From NCBI RefSeq assembly GCF_003143955.1, contig NZ_QFVS01000014.1:1-59138 (forward strand): a stretch of DNA of 59,138 bases. Reading direction: 5' to 3'. The position numbers were made by a program, and so were the translations under genes. The notes beneath the pieces are model-generated. The model did not search any database, had not been told where the DNA came from, and saw only the letters and a program-made list of their open reading frames with translations. Shown here piece by piece: positions 50,351 through 59,138 of this stretch. Source of the stretch: Kurthia zopfii. Lineage in GTDB: Bacteria > Bacillota > Bacilli > Bacillales_A > Planococcaceae. Numbering within the stretch: position 1 is the stretch's first letter; each line of letters opens with the position of its first letter.

Positions 50351-51898
50351 TTATATATAATTGATTTTTGGGCTATGGTGGATGGCTTCTTCCAATACGG
50401 CTAGCCATTTGCGTTTATAGCTTTCTTCATTGAAGACGATTTCTGCTTGGGCTTTTGCGGCTGCGCCTAGCTTCGCCATATGTGCTGGGTCATCAAGCGC
50501 GGCAATCATCGCCTCTGTTAATTGTTCCACTTGATCTGCTTCGATTAAATAACCGTTCACATCATGGTGGATGAATTCAGCTGGGCTATATTTGAAATCG
50601 TATGAGATTGTCGCTGTACCATTAATAGAAGCTTCTTGGTAAGCGCGGCTCAAGCCTTCAAATTGTGAAGTGACAATTGTTGCTAATGCACTGCTATATA
50701 CTTCATCAATATTCGCAGTGTAGCTATGCAATTGAATATGCTTCGACAATTTTAAATCATCAATACTTTTTTGTAAGTTGTCGCGCTCCGCTCCGTCTCC
50801 GTAAATCGCTAATGTCGCATCTGGATGCTGCTCGATGACTTTCTTCATCGCTGTGATTGCGTGATCGACTTGTTTCTCTGCTGTAAGTCTTGTCACCATG
50901 ACGAATTTCTTGTCATCACGAGTAGCCGTGTTGCCAAGCGATTCAATCATATTCGGAATGACGTGGATATTGCCACGGTTACCGACATCACTATGTAAGT
51001 CATCGCGCTGTGCTTCCGTCATAACGACTGTTGCATATCCTTTTGGAATAACCGAAATAATCGGCTGCAATGATTTTCGAACGGGACTACCGAGCGTGAA
51101 TGGAGAAGTGAGATGACCACTATGTATGACATAAACCTTGTCTACAAGCTTCTCATCGACATTAACCACTCGCTCTGAAATCATCATACCATCAGAAATC
51201 ATTACTGGACGAACCACTTCAAGTCGGCAAAGCTCCTCCAACCAATAACTTTGTAATTCTGCTCGATTTTTAAAATCAATCGCTTTCGGGAACTTTGGAT
51301 CGAATAGGAAGGCACGTTGTTGGCCGCCTGTCGTATAGTTGAACCAATATGTTAAGTAGCAAAATCCATCTGGTGTATAGTAATTCTCTTGATTACGCTT
51401 GTTATTAGATGGGTGATAGATAATTTCCTTCGCTTTGTAGCCATCTGGATGGAACTCTTCACGGCAAATTCGGACACGGTTCTCATCAAAGTAATCGACG
51501 ACCATTAGTGTTCCGTCCTCATTCCATCGCTTGTACTTCACATAGCGACCATTGTCGAAATAGCGAGCGTGATTACCGCCATCTTCCACCCAATAGTCAC
51601 CTTCAAATTTCTCGCGATTTCTCTCAAAATGCTCTTTCGCTTTTGGTGAGATTGTCGACGATGAGAATTTTTCACAGTAATAATTGTATAAATTTAAGAT
51701 TGGTACTTTTAAATGTAGTTTCCCAGTCGCATGTAATTCTCGCTCAACTCGTTTGTAATCCTTTTTGAAATCAGTCGTAAGAAGGACAGGTTTGTAGTCT
51801 TTAGTATTAAGCACACGTACACGATCTAATATTGCTTTATGAATGCCCACTGGCTCCGTATTCATCTCGGCACTTACTACGAACAATGTTTTTTGCAT
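50351..51898 (-). CDS. TagE/TarM-like GT4 glycosyltransferase of teichoic acid
   Basis: 515 residues, no membrane segment. The N-terminal half contains the beta-sheet insert of the TagE/TarM/Gtf1 group ('GRYVKYKRWNEDGTLMVVDY', 'EEFHPDGYKAKEIIYHP'), the C-terminal half a GT-B donor domain ('FVMVTRLTAEKQVDHAI', 'SQFEGLSRAYQEA'). Expected to put a hexose or HexNAc on the glycerol phosphate chain in the cytosol. AAGGAGG before the ATG. Last gene of the tagGH run, 19 nt after tagH. A paralogue lies at 56896. Confidence 0.9.
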   Translation of the reverse strand: MQKTLFVVSAEMNTEPVGIHKAILDRVRVLNTKDYKPVLLTTDFKKDYKRVERELHATGKLHLKVPILNLYNYYCEKFSSSTISPKAKEHFERNREKFEGDYWVEDGGNHARYFDNGRYVKYKRWNEDGTLMVVDYFDENRVRICREEFHPDGYKAKEIIYHPSNNKRNQENYYTPDGFCYLTYWFNYTTGGQQRAFLFDPKFPKAIDFKNRAELQSYWLEELCRLEVVRPVMISDGMMISERVVNVDEKLVDKVYVIHSGHLTSPFTLGSPVRKSLQPIISVIPKGYATVVMTEAQRDDLHSDVGNRGNIHVIPNMIESLGNTATRDDKKFVMVTRLTAEKQVDHAITAMKKVIEQHPDATLAIYGDGAERDNLQKSIDDLKLSKHIQLHSYTANIDEVYSSALATIVTSQFEGLSRAYQEASINGTATISYDFKYSPAEFIHHDVNGYLIEADQVEQLTEAMIAALDDPAHMAKLGAAAKAQAEIVFNEESYKRKWLAVLEEAIHHSPKINYI

Positions 51899-51917
51899 GT
51901 TATTACCTCCTTCATCC

Positions 51918-53539
<1,622 letters not shown>

Positions 53540-53662
53540 AGTTTTTTCCTCAATTCCGCGTATTTACAATTATTAGAACGAAAGATGATTCATTAAGTTT
53601 CAAAGTGGGTTTCTTCCTATAAAACATATCCACTATTATATCATAGAATGACATTTTTCATT

Positions 53663-53695
53663 AAAAAAGGAAGTCTGTCATGATGACAAACTTCC
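53663..53695 (-). terminator. Terminator of the TagF-like gene
   Basis: GGAAGT-C-TGTCA / TGACA-A-ACTTCC stem with a 3-nt loop; six T follow on the minus strand. It separates the TagF-like gene from tagGH. Confidence 0.85.
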
Positions 53696-53701
53696 GAACT
53701 T

Positions 53702-54916
53702 TTATGCATTGTTTTGTTCAGTTGTTTCGACTGCAATAGCATTCTGAGTTTCCTTGTAAAATACTCGTTTGACAACGCGTTCTGATGAGCGGCCGTCTTC
53801 CCATTCGCAGAAGCGGTCACGGAATTTTTCGTAACGCTGTTCATCGCAGTGGCCTTCTTCAAGTGCACGACCGATTTCAGCAAATAAGTCATCTTCCGTT
53901 TTGACGATTTTACCTGGCGCGTCTGCTTCGATGTCGATATAGAAGCCGCGTAGGCGGTCACGATAATCTTCTAAATCATACATATAGAAAATAATCGGGC
54001 GATTCAATGTCGCATAATCGAAAAATACAGAAGAATAATCTGTAATTAATAAATCACTAATTAAGTATAAATCTGCAATATCATAGTAATCCGACACATC
54101 TAAAATGAAGTCTTTGTAAGGTGAGAAGTCGAAACTCTCCGAAACAAGATAGTGCATGCGGGCTAATAAGACGAAATCATCACCATACTGCTCTTTTAGG
54201 CGATTAATATCGAACTGGAACTCAAAACGATACTTCCCTTTTTCGAAAAATTGATCATCTCGCCAAGTTGGGGCATAAAGCACTACTTTTTTGTCAGGTG
54301 AAATATTCAACGATTCACGGATTTTTTTGATTTGCACATCTGATGGTTCATGTAGAACATCATTACGTGGGTAGCCGGATTCAATAACCGGTCCTTTGAA
54401 ATGGAATGCGCGTGATAGAATTTCAGTTGAATAGGCGTTCGGTCCAACTAAGTAACTCCAGTTTTTTGATTCGGAAATAATATTTTTGCGATATTTCGTC
54501 GTCACCGTTCCTGGCATATGCACTTCTTCAATATCTGTGCCGAGGCGTTTAAGTGGTGTACCGTGCCATGTTTGTAAGTATGTAGTACCTTTGGGTTTCT
54601 TCATCCATTTTGCTAATCGAACGTTATTTACCCAATATTGCGCTCTTGGGAATGTGCGTAGCCATTGTAGTGAAAAACGCTTCATGTATGGAACATTCAT
54701 CTCTTTGAACATCGGAATGCTACCTTTATCTACCGACCAAATCAAGTCGAACTCTGGACAGTTCTCCTTCATGTATTCGTAGATTGCACGGGGGTTGTCA
54801 CTGTATCTTTTCCCATGGAAACTTTCAAAAACAACTAGATTTTTTATACGTGGTTTTTTTGAAAAATAGCGATAACCTTTTTTCAAGATTCTCACTAAAA
54901 TATCTTTTATCGGCAT
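53702..54916 (-). CDS. CDP-glycerol:poly(glycerophosphate) glycerophosphotransferase, short (TarF/TagF-like)
   Basis: 404 residues, one catalytic domain of the CDP-glycerol glycerophosphotransferase family: 'QTWHGTPLKRLGTD' with His in the active site, 'ESGYPRNDVL', 'YAPTWRD' and 'LITDYSSVFFDYATLNRPII'. TarF of S. aureus has this length, whereas TagF of B. subtilis is nearly twice as long with an N-terminal extension, so this may be a primer-adding or a shorter-chain polymerase. Extends the glycerol phosphate chain on the TagB product. Start ATG 54916; the ribosome site is AAAAGAAGA-like. Divergent from tagB. Confidence 0.88.
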   Translation of the reverse strand: MPIKDILVRILKKGYRYFSKKPRIKNLVVFESFHGKRYSDNPRAIYEYMKENCPEFDLIWSVDKGSIPMFKEMNVPYMKRFSLQWLRTFPRAQYWVNNVRLAKWMKKPKGTTYLQTWHGTPLKRLGTDIEEVHMPGTVTTKYRKNIISESKNWSYLVGPNAYSTEILSRAFHFKGPVIESGYPRNDVLHEPSDVQIKKIRESLNISPDKKVVLYAPTWRDDQFFEKGKYRFEFQFDINRLKEQYGDDFVLLARMHYLVSESFDFSPYKDFILDVSDYYDIADLYLISDLLITDYSSVFFDYATLNRPIIFYMYDLEDYRDRLRGFYIDIEADAPGKIVKTEDDLFAEIGRALEEGHCDEQRYEKFRDRFCEWEDGRSSERVVKRVFYKETQNAIAVETTEQNNA

Positions 54917-55124
54917 CTTCTTTTCACTCTTTCATCTTAAAATTACACTACGTTCTATAGTACCATATTTAACGAAATTTTAATGCTAAAATTCTGTATT
55001 ATACTTGAGATATATGACGTATTTCTGACACAAAAGTAATTTCCCCCGTAAAACTTTATGACATTGTAAATCGTCTTTCCAAATATTTTCAATCTAATTC
55101 TCGAAAATAATATGATATACTTTA

Positions 55125-55153
55125 TTTTAGTAAGTACATACTTCTTACTAAAA
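55125..55153 (+). promoter_or_regulatory. Perfect inverted repeat in the tagB leader
   Basis: TTTTAGTAAG (55125-55134) and CTTACTAAAA (55144-55153), a perfect 10-bp pair with a 9-nt loop, 22 bp before the tagB ATG and just after a TATACT (-10 like) at 55116-55121. Operator or leader hairpin. Confidence 0.5.
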
Positions 55154-55175
55154 TCTAAAAGATATAGGTGAATTC

Positions 55176-56324
55176 ATGAGAAAAGAATGGTTAATACAAC
55201 TATTTCTAATGATTAATAAATCGCTTTTCGGGTTATTTTCCATCTTTCCATCTCGAAAAAAAGTTGTCTTCCTTTGTGATTTCGGAGATAACGCCAACCA
55301 TACAATTAAAAGTTTACTTCATAAAGATTCACATAAAATTGTCGTATTAAAAACCGCAAAATGTACCGAGGATTTCAGCCAATTACAGGGCATAGTTACT
55401 TTAAATTTTGAATTTAAGCATTTATTCGACTACATAAAGGGTATTTACCATATAGCTACGAGTAAAAAACTGCTGATTGATAATTATGTACCGATTTTGA
55501 CGGTCATTCCTAAACATATTGAGTGCATCCAACTTTGGCATGCAGCTGGCGCAATTAAGAAATTCGCCCTTTCTGATCCGAGCATTTCATATCGCTCGCC
55601 GAAAGCAATTCAGCGATTCCGTGATGTCTATGATCGCATGGACAAAATCGTCGTTGGTTCGGAACAAATGAGTAAGATTTTTCGTCTAGCACTGCATAAG
55701 GAGCCTGATGCTTTTTTAAGAACGGGGATTCCGCGTACGGATTTTTATTTTGATGAGCCTGCGATGATGCAAGCGCGTCGAGAATTAGTGAAGTTGTATC
55801 CGCAGATCGTGACGAAGAAAGTGTTGCTCTATGCACCGACTTTCCGCGATTTCGAATTGCAAAGTCAGTCAATCCCGATTAATTTCAGTCGCATCATGGA
55901 CGAAATTGGTGACGACTATCTATTATTAGTGAAGCTGCACCCTGCTGTGAAGCAATCCATGCAGTCGCTATCGCATGAACGCATCATCGTTCTCGATAAT
56001 CATGTACCGATCCACAAACTTTTGACCGTAACAGAATTTTTAATTAGTGATTATTCTTCGATTCCGTTCGAATTCGCATTTTTCAACAAGCCTCAAATCT
56101 TCTATCCATATGATTTAGATCAGTATCGTATGAGTCGTGGTTTTTGGTCGGAATATGCGACTATGGTACCAGGGCCAGTTGTCGATAGTGATGATGAATT
56201 GATTCACACGATTCTTCACATGGACTTTGATGCGCGTGTAATCGAGGATTATTCAGCTCAATGGAATACATTTTCAAAAGGAAATTCTGCCGATCAATTA
56301 GCTGAATATATCGTTTCTTCTTAA
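55176..56324 (+). CDS. tagB: CDP-glycerol:N-acetylmannosaminyl-GlcNAc-PP-undecaprenol glycerophosphotransferase TagB
   Basis: 382 residues; glycerophosphotransferase domain with 'LWHAAGAIKKFAL' (TagB-type, A-G where others have G-T), 'RTGIPRTDFYF', 'LYAPTFRDFEL' and 'LISDYSSIPFEFAFFNKPQI'. The first two elements separate TagB from the polymerase. Adds the first glycerol phosphate to the ManNAc-GlcNAc linkage disaccharide. ATG start, preceded by an AGGTG that overlaps weakly. First gene of the tagB-tagD pair. Confidence 0.9.
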   Translation: MRKEWLIQLFLMINKSLFGLFSIFPSRKKVVFLCDFGDNANHTIKSLLHKDSHKIVVLKTAKCTEDFSQLQGIVTLNFEFKHLFDYIKGIYHIATSKKLLIDNYVPILTVIPKHIECIQLWHAAGAIKKFALSDPSISYRSPKAIQRFRDVYDRMDKIVVGSEQMSKIFRLALHKEPDAFLRTGIPRTDFYFDEPAMMQARRELVKLYPQIVTKKVLLYAPTFRDFELQSQSIPINFSRIMDEIGDDYLLLVKLHPAVKQSMQSLSHERIIVLDNHVPIHKLLTVTEFLISDYSSIPFEFAFFNKPQIFYPYDLDQYRMSRGFWSEYATMVPGPVVDSDDELIHTILHMDFDARVIEDYSAQWNTFSKGNSADQLAEYIVSS

Positions 56325-56391
56325 TTTATCAACTTTCCTTTTCACATCAAGTGTACTATAATAACCAAAAGTATAATTTTGGAGGCAAGCT

Positions 56392-56802
56392 ATGAAAACC
56401 ATAATCACATATGGTACGTTTGACTTACTTCACGTTGGTCATATTAACATTCTTCGCAGAGCAAAAGAGATGGGCGATTACTTAATCGTTGCGATTTCTT
56501 CTGATGAATTCAATGCCCTTAAAGGGAAAAAGGCGTACTATAGTTTTGAAGATCGTAAACTCATTTTAGAAGCAATTAAGTATGTTGACAAAGTAATTCC
56601 TGAGCATAATTGGGAACAAAAAGTCAAAGATGTTCAAGAATATAATGTAGACCAATTCGTCATGGGCCACGACTGGGAAGGCAAATTCGATTTTCTTTCC
56701 GAGTATTGTGAGGTAACTTACTTGCCACGTACGGACGGTATTTCAACTACAAAAATTAAAGAAGACCTTAAGTTACAAGCTGAACAAAAGAAAGCGAAGT
56801 AA
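56392..56802 (+). CDS. tagD: Glycerol-3-phosphate cytidylyltransferase TagD
   Basis: 136 residues, nucleotidyltransferase fold: 'GTFDLLHVGHINIL' holds the HxGH motif (His14, His17), and 'RTDGISTTKI' the CTP-binding end motif. Makes CDP-glycerol, the donor for TagB and the TagF-like enzyme. GGAGG 6 nt before the ATG. Terminator follows directly. Confidence 0.97.
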   Translation: MKTIITYGTFDLLHVGHINILRRAKEMGDYLIVAISSDEFNALKGKKAYYSFEDRKLILEAIKYVDKVIPEHNWEQKVKDVQEYNVDQFVMGHDWEGKFDFLSEYCEVTYLPRTDGISTTKIKEDLKLQAEQKKAK

Positions 56803-56813
56803 TGGATGGGCAG

Positions 56814-56841
56814 AGCTACTCCTAGTGAGTGGCTTTTTTTT
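56814..56841 (+). terminator. Terminator of tagB-tagD
   Basis: GCTACTC / GAGTGGC stem (one T-G pair), 5-nt loop, then eight T. Confidence 0.85.
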
Positions 56842-56860
56842 GTGGATTATTGAAATATTG

Positions 56861-56892
56861 AAAAAGACATCGAATTTGAATTCGACGTCTTT
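56861..56892 (-). terminator. Terminator of the distal GT4 gene
   Basis: AAAGAC-A-TCGAATT / AATTCGA-C-GTCTTT stem; T-rich on the minus strand. Confidence 0.85.
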
Positions 56893-56895
56893 TCT

Positions 56896-58422
56896 TTATT
56901 CTGTGATAATTTTTTCAAATAGTGTTTGCCAGCGTTCATATTGCTTCGCTTGTGAATATTCTTGTTTGGCAATTTCATACCCTGCTTCTCCGAGTGCTTT
57001 CATGCGCTCTGGTTCATAGAAGGCTTCCGTCATCTCATTCGCTAATGCATCAACATCGCCGTCTTTAACAACAACCCCACACTTGCCATCTGCTACTTCT
57101 TTAACGATGTAGTTAATGTCAAATGTGATTGCTGGTGTCTTTTGCGACATTGCTTCAAGCAGCGCGAGGCTTTGACCTTCTGCTGTTGAAGTAAGTACTG
57201 TGAATAAGGCGCTTCCTAGATGTTTTTCAGCTTCATTCGTATAGTTATATAATTTTACAGCGCGTGATAGTTTGAGTTTTTTGATGAGTTTCAATAACTC
57301 TGGTTTCTCACTGCCATCACCGTAGAAGTGAAGTTTCGCATCTGGTACATCTTCCAACGTCTTTTTGAATGCTTGAATGATCAGGTCAAGGCGTTTTTCA
57401 TCACTGTAGCGACTTACGACTACAGCTAGATTATCCTTCCTTTTCACCTCATGCAATTCTGAACTAACGGCATTTGAAATAACATTCAAATGCCATTTAC
57501 GCTCTGAGAATTGTGTCTCAATATCGAGTTTTTGACGATTGGTCAAAACAACAATGTGTGTACCTTCTGGCGTATTTTCAAGAATTGGTTTATGCGCTGA
57601 CTTAACTTCACTTCCTAGTGTATGTGGTGCTTCTAAGTGATTACTATGCAATGTGAAAATGCGATATGCGACTTCTTCATTCATCTCCTGCACTCTTTTG
57701 GCAGTACCCGGCCCGTCACAAATCACAATTGGTTTCAGCTGCTCATTTGTACATAATTCATCTAAAAAATAGGAGTGAAATTCAAGGTTTGAGGAGAAAA
57801 CTTTCACATCCTGTTTATCCGGTTTGAATAGGACGACACGCATTTGTTTCTCCGTTTTCGGATTAAACCATCTCGACATATAGCAAAAACCTTCTGGCGT
57901 ATAATAATGTACCTGTGTCATGTGATTATTTGCAGGGTGATAGGTGATTTTCTTCAATAAATAGCCGTCTGGATGGTATTCTTCACGCGTCACACGTACA
58001 CGCATTTCAGAGAAATAATCGACAAGTACTAATCTGCCTTCATCATCCCACTTCTTATATTTTACATAACGCCCATTTTTGAAATATCGGGCAAAATCTT
58101 CTTCTTTTTGGTAATGAAATCCGTCTTCTTCTAAAACATTATTTTCTTCATACTGCTTTTGAATACTTTCGTTAATTTCACCATTTGAAAATTTATTTCG
58201 GTAAAATTCATATATATTTGTAATACTAGACTGTTTTTCTAAACGACCGTCTTCTTTTAATTGATCCTCGATTTCACGGTAATTCGTCAAATCATCTAAA
58301 GTGACGATGGTCGGATCATAGATTTCACCGTGAAATAGATGTGTACGTGATAGCATAACACTTGTGATGCCACCTTTATTTACGTCAACCCCATTAGCAA
58401 CCATAAAAATTTTTCGTTTCAT
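56896..58422 (-). CDS. TagE/TarM-like GT4 glycosyltransferase, paralogue
   Basis: 508 residues. Same plan as the protein at 50351-51898 ('GRYVKYKKWDDEGRLVLVDY', 'EEYHPDGYLLKKITYHPANN'), then a GT-B domain ('LAVVVSRYSDEKRLDLIIQA', 'TSTAEGQSLALLEAMSQ'). The donor Glu in 'TAEGQSLALLEAM' is present. I chose ATG 58422, 8 nt from AGGAG; ATG 58425 is one codon earlier. The two copies bracket the tag cluster and may add different sugars or act on different chains. Confidence 0.9.
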   Translation of the reverse strand: MKRKIFMVANGVDVNKGGITSVMLSRTHLFHGEIYDPTIVTLDDLTNYREIEDQLKEDGRLEKQSSITNIYEFYRNKFSNGEINESIQKQYEENNVLEEDGFHYQKEEDFARYFKNGRYVKYKKWDDEGRLVLVDYFSEMRVRVTREEYHPDGYLLKKITYHPANNHMTQVHYYTPEGFCYMSRWFNPKTEKQMRVVLFKPDKQDVKVFSSNLEFHSYFLDELCTNEQLKPIVICDGPGTAKRVQEMNEEVAYRIFTLHSNHLEAPHTLGSEVKSAHKPILENTPEGTHIVVLTNRQKLDIETQFSERKWHLNVISNAVSSELHEVKRKDNLAVVVSRYSDEKRLDLIIQAFKKTLEDVPDAKLHFYGDGSEKPELLKLIKKLKLSRAVKLYNYTNEAEKHLGSALFTVLTSTAEGQSLALLEAMSQKTPAITFDINYIVKEVADGKCGVVVKDGDVDALANEMTEAFYEPERMKALGEAGYEIAKQEYSQAKQYERWQTLFEKIITE

Positions 58423-58489
58423 CATTTTGACTCCTTTTAACGTCCATGTTCTCGGAAATGCTTCTTTCACTATCATAACCTACTAGACG

Positions 58490-58528
58490 AAAAAAAAGCG
58501 AAGAAGTACGCAAACTCCTCCGCTTTTT
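58490..58528. terminator. Bidirectional terminator
   Basis: AAAAAGCG-AAGAAGT / ACTCCTC-CGCTTTTT stem with G-T pairs and T runs on both strands. Follows the aminotransferase stop. Confidence 0.85.
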
Positions 58529-58539
58529 TTACCAAATTT

Positions 58540-59012
58540 TTATAAAGATTTAATGAATGCTTCCATGCGATCCATCGCTAGTTCCAACGTTTCCATCGCA
58601 TAGGCATATGTGATGCGCAAGTAACCTTCACCTAATTGTGAAAACGCCGATCCTGGAACGACTCCTACGCCGCCCTCAGCCATTAAGCGTGTCGCAAATT
58701 GTTCAGAAGTCATGCCATATTTCTTAATTGAAGGGAAAATATAAAATGCGCCTTCAGGTTTTTGGACGTCGACACCCATGTTCACGAGGCGATTGTAGAC
58801 GTAATCTCGGCGTTCAATATACGATTTATTCATGTCCTTCGGTGTATCTCGGCACTCCGTCAATGCTGCAATTGCGCCGTGTTGACTCGGTACTGATGCA
58901 CATAAAATATTGAATGCTGACACTTTCACCGCTTGCTCGATCAGGCGTTGATGCCCCATCAGGAATCCGATACGGTAACCAGTCATCGCGTGCGATTTTG
59001 AAAGACCGTGGA
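58540..59012 (-). CDS. Class I/II aminotransferase, C-terminal part (interrupted)
   Basis: PLP-dependent fold type I aminotransferase of the PatA/AspC type. Visible: 'GLSKSHAMTGYRIGFL' with the PLP-lysine, 'KPEGAFYIFPSI' and the C-terminal 'PGSAFSQLGEGYLRITYAYA' with the substrate-binding Arg. About 157 residues remain. The whole N-terminal half, including the other PLP contacts, would lie past the element that begins near 59013. In the sequence given, the gene is therefore disrupted or continues beyond the window on the far side of the insertion. The frame runs on into the element for a few codons without meaning. Confidence 0.87.
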
Positions 59013-59138
59013 GTGAACTACTCGCCACTTAGCTAAACCTTGCGGTTCTTCACGCTTGAAGTGGGAGCTTCTTGGGAATAGAGCGTACTTGCAAGTGTAT
59101 TTCTTTACTTGCAGCGGTTTCTCTTATTTGACCGAGCT
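59013..59138 (-). mobile_element. Right end of an IS200/IS605-type (TnpB) element
   Basis: Reading the minus strand, the element comes in from off the window and ends at about 59013. The end shows the subterminal hairpin CTC-G-CCACTT (59021-59030) / AAGTGGGAG (59059-59067) and the terminal GTAGTTCAC that I associate with IS605-family right ends. The interrupted gene on the other side supports an insertion. No terminal inverted repeat or target duplication is expected for this family. The boundary is uncertain by a few bases. Confidence 0.65.
59050..59138 (-). CDS. Possible C-terminal codons of a TnpB gene (partial)
   Basis: One minus-strand frame is open from the window edge to TGA at 59050-59052, with the C-terminus 'VRSIPKKLPLQA'. 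It sits where the tnpB gene of such elements ends, overlapping the end hairpin. Too short to prove; the rest lies beyond the window. Confidence 0.3.
   Translation of the reverse strand, partial: LGQIRETAASKEIHLQVRSIPKKLPLQA

Noticed and set aside
49767..50404. Several plus-strand open frames
   Set aside because: Shadows of the TGTCTAG repeat units with repeated peptides and no ribosome sites.

Overview
The window reads as a low-GC Gram-positive chromosome of the order Bacillales. The support is AGGAGG-type ribosome sites, frequent GTG and TTG starts, rho-independent terminators after most transcription units, lipoproteins, two GH73 autolysins, S-layer-like surface proteins and a poly(glycerol phosphate) wall teichoic acid (WTA) cluster. 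I favour the Planococcaceae/Caryophanaceae (Kurthia, Solibacillus or Lysinibacillus-like), but nothing here fixes the genus. Most of the window concerns the cell envelope.

Layout. 0-6 kb: a membrane-anchored trypsin-like protease, tagA, a LysE/ArgO exporter, a TcaA-like gene interrupted by an in-frame amber codon, and a zinc-ribbon membrane protein. 6-10 kb: a non-coding degenerate repeat tract and a large S-layer-like protein. 10-19 kb: a chemoreceptor, a helical-repeat/hydrolase protein, a DUF2653 pair, a thioesterase, an S41 protease, a lipoprotein, a universal stress protein and a DUF1643 protein. 19-24 kb: a RhtB-type exporter, yhdT-panF divergent from a LysR regulator, and a WYL regulator. 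24-27 kb: an accessory patch with a probable toxin gene, a zinc-finger/HTH/Panacea antitoxin, a Gre-like protein and a second DUF1643 gene. 27-31 kb: a surface protein whose start codon is missing, and an orphan sigma factor. 31-34 kb: small accessory genes, a broken small secreted protein and a NERD protein. 34-47 kb: a 21-bp-phased repeat tract, three secreted proteins, a second S-layer-like protein and two GH73 autolysins. 47-50 kb: an Ile/Asn-rich membrane protein and a block of intergenic repeats. 50-58 kb: the WTA cluster. Right edge: an aminotransferase gene cut by what looks like the right end of an IS200/IS605-type (TnpB) element.

How the genes work together. TagA adds ManNAc to the lipid-linked GlcNAc, TagB adds the first glycerol phosphate, and the short TagF/TarF-like enzyme extends the chain with CDP-glycerol made by TagD. 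TagGH exports the polymer, and two related GT4 enzymes probably glycosylate it. tagA lies 48 kb from the rest. The autolysins, the three proteins sharing YY/TG wall-binding-like repeats and the small secreted proteins build or remodel the same wall.

The most unusual content is outside ordinary genes: five families of structured or phased intergenic repeats, two genes carrying in-frame nonsense codons, a large surface-protein gene without a recognisable start, a candidate MqsR-like/Panacea toxin-antitoxin pair, and the TnpB-type element end whose guide RNA, if made, would read into the gene it interrupts.
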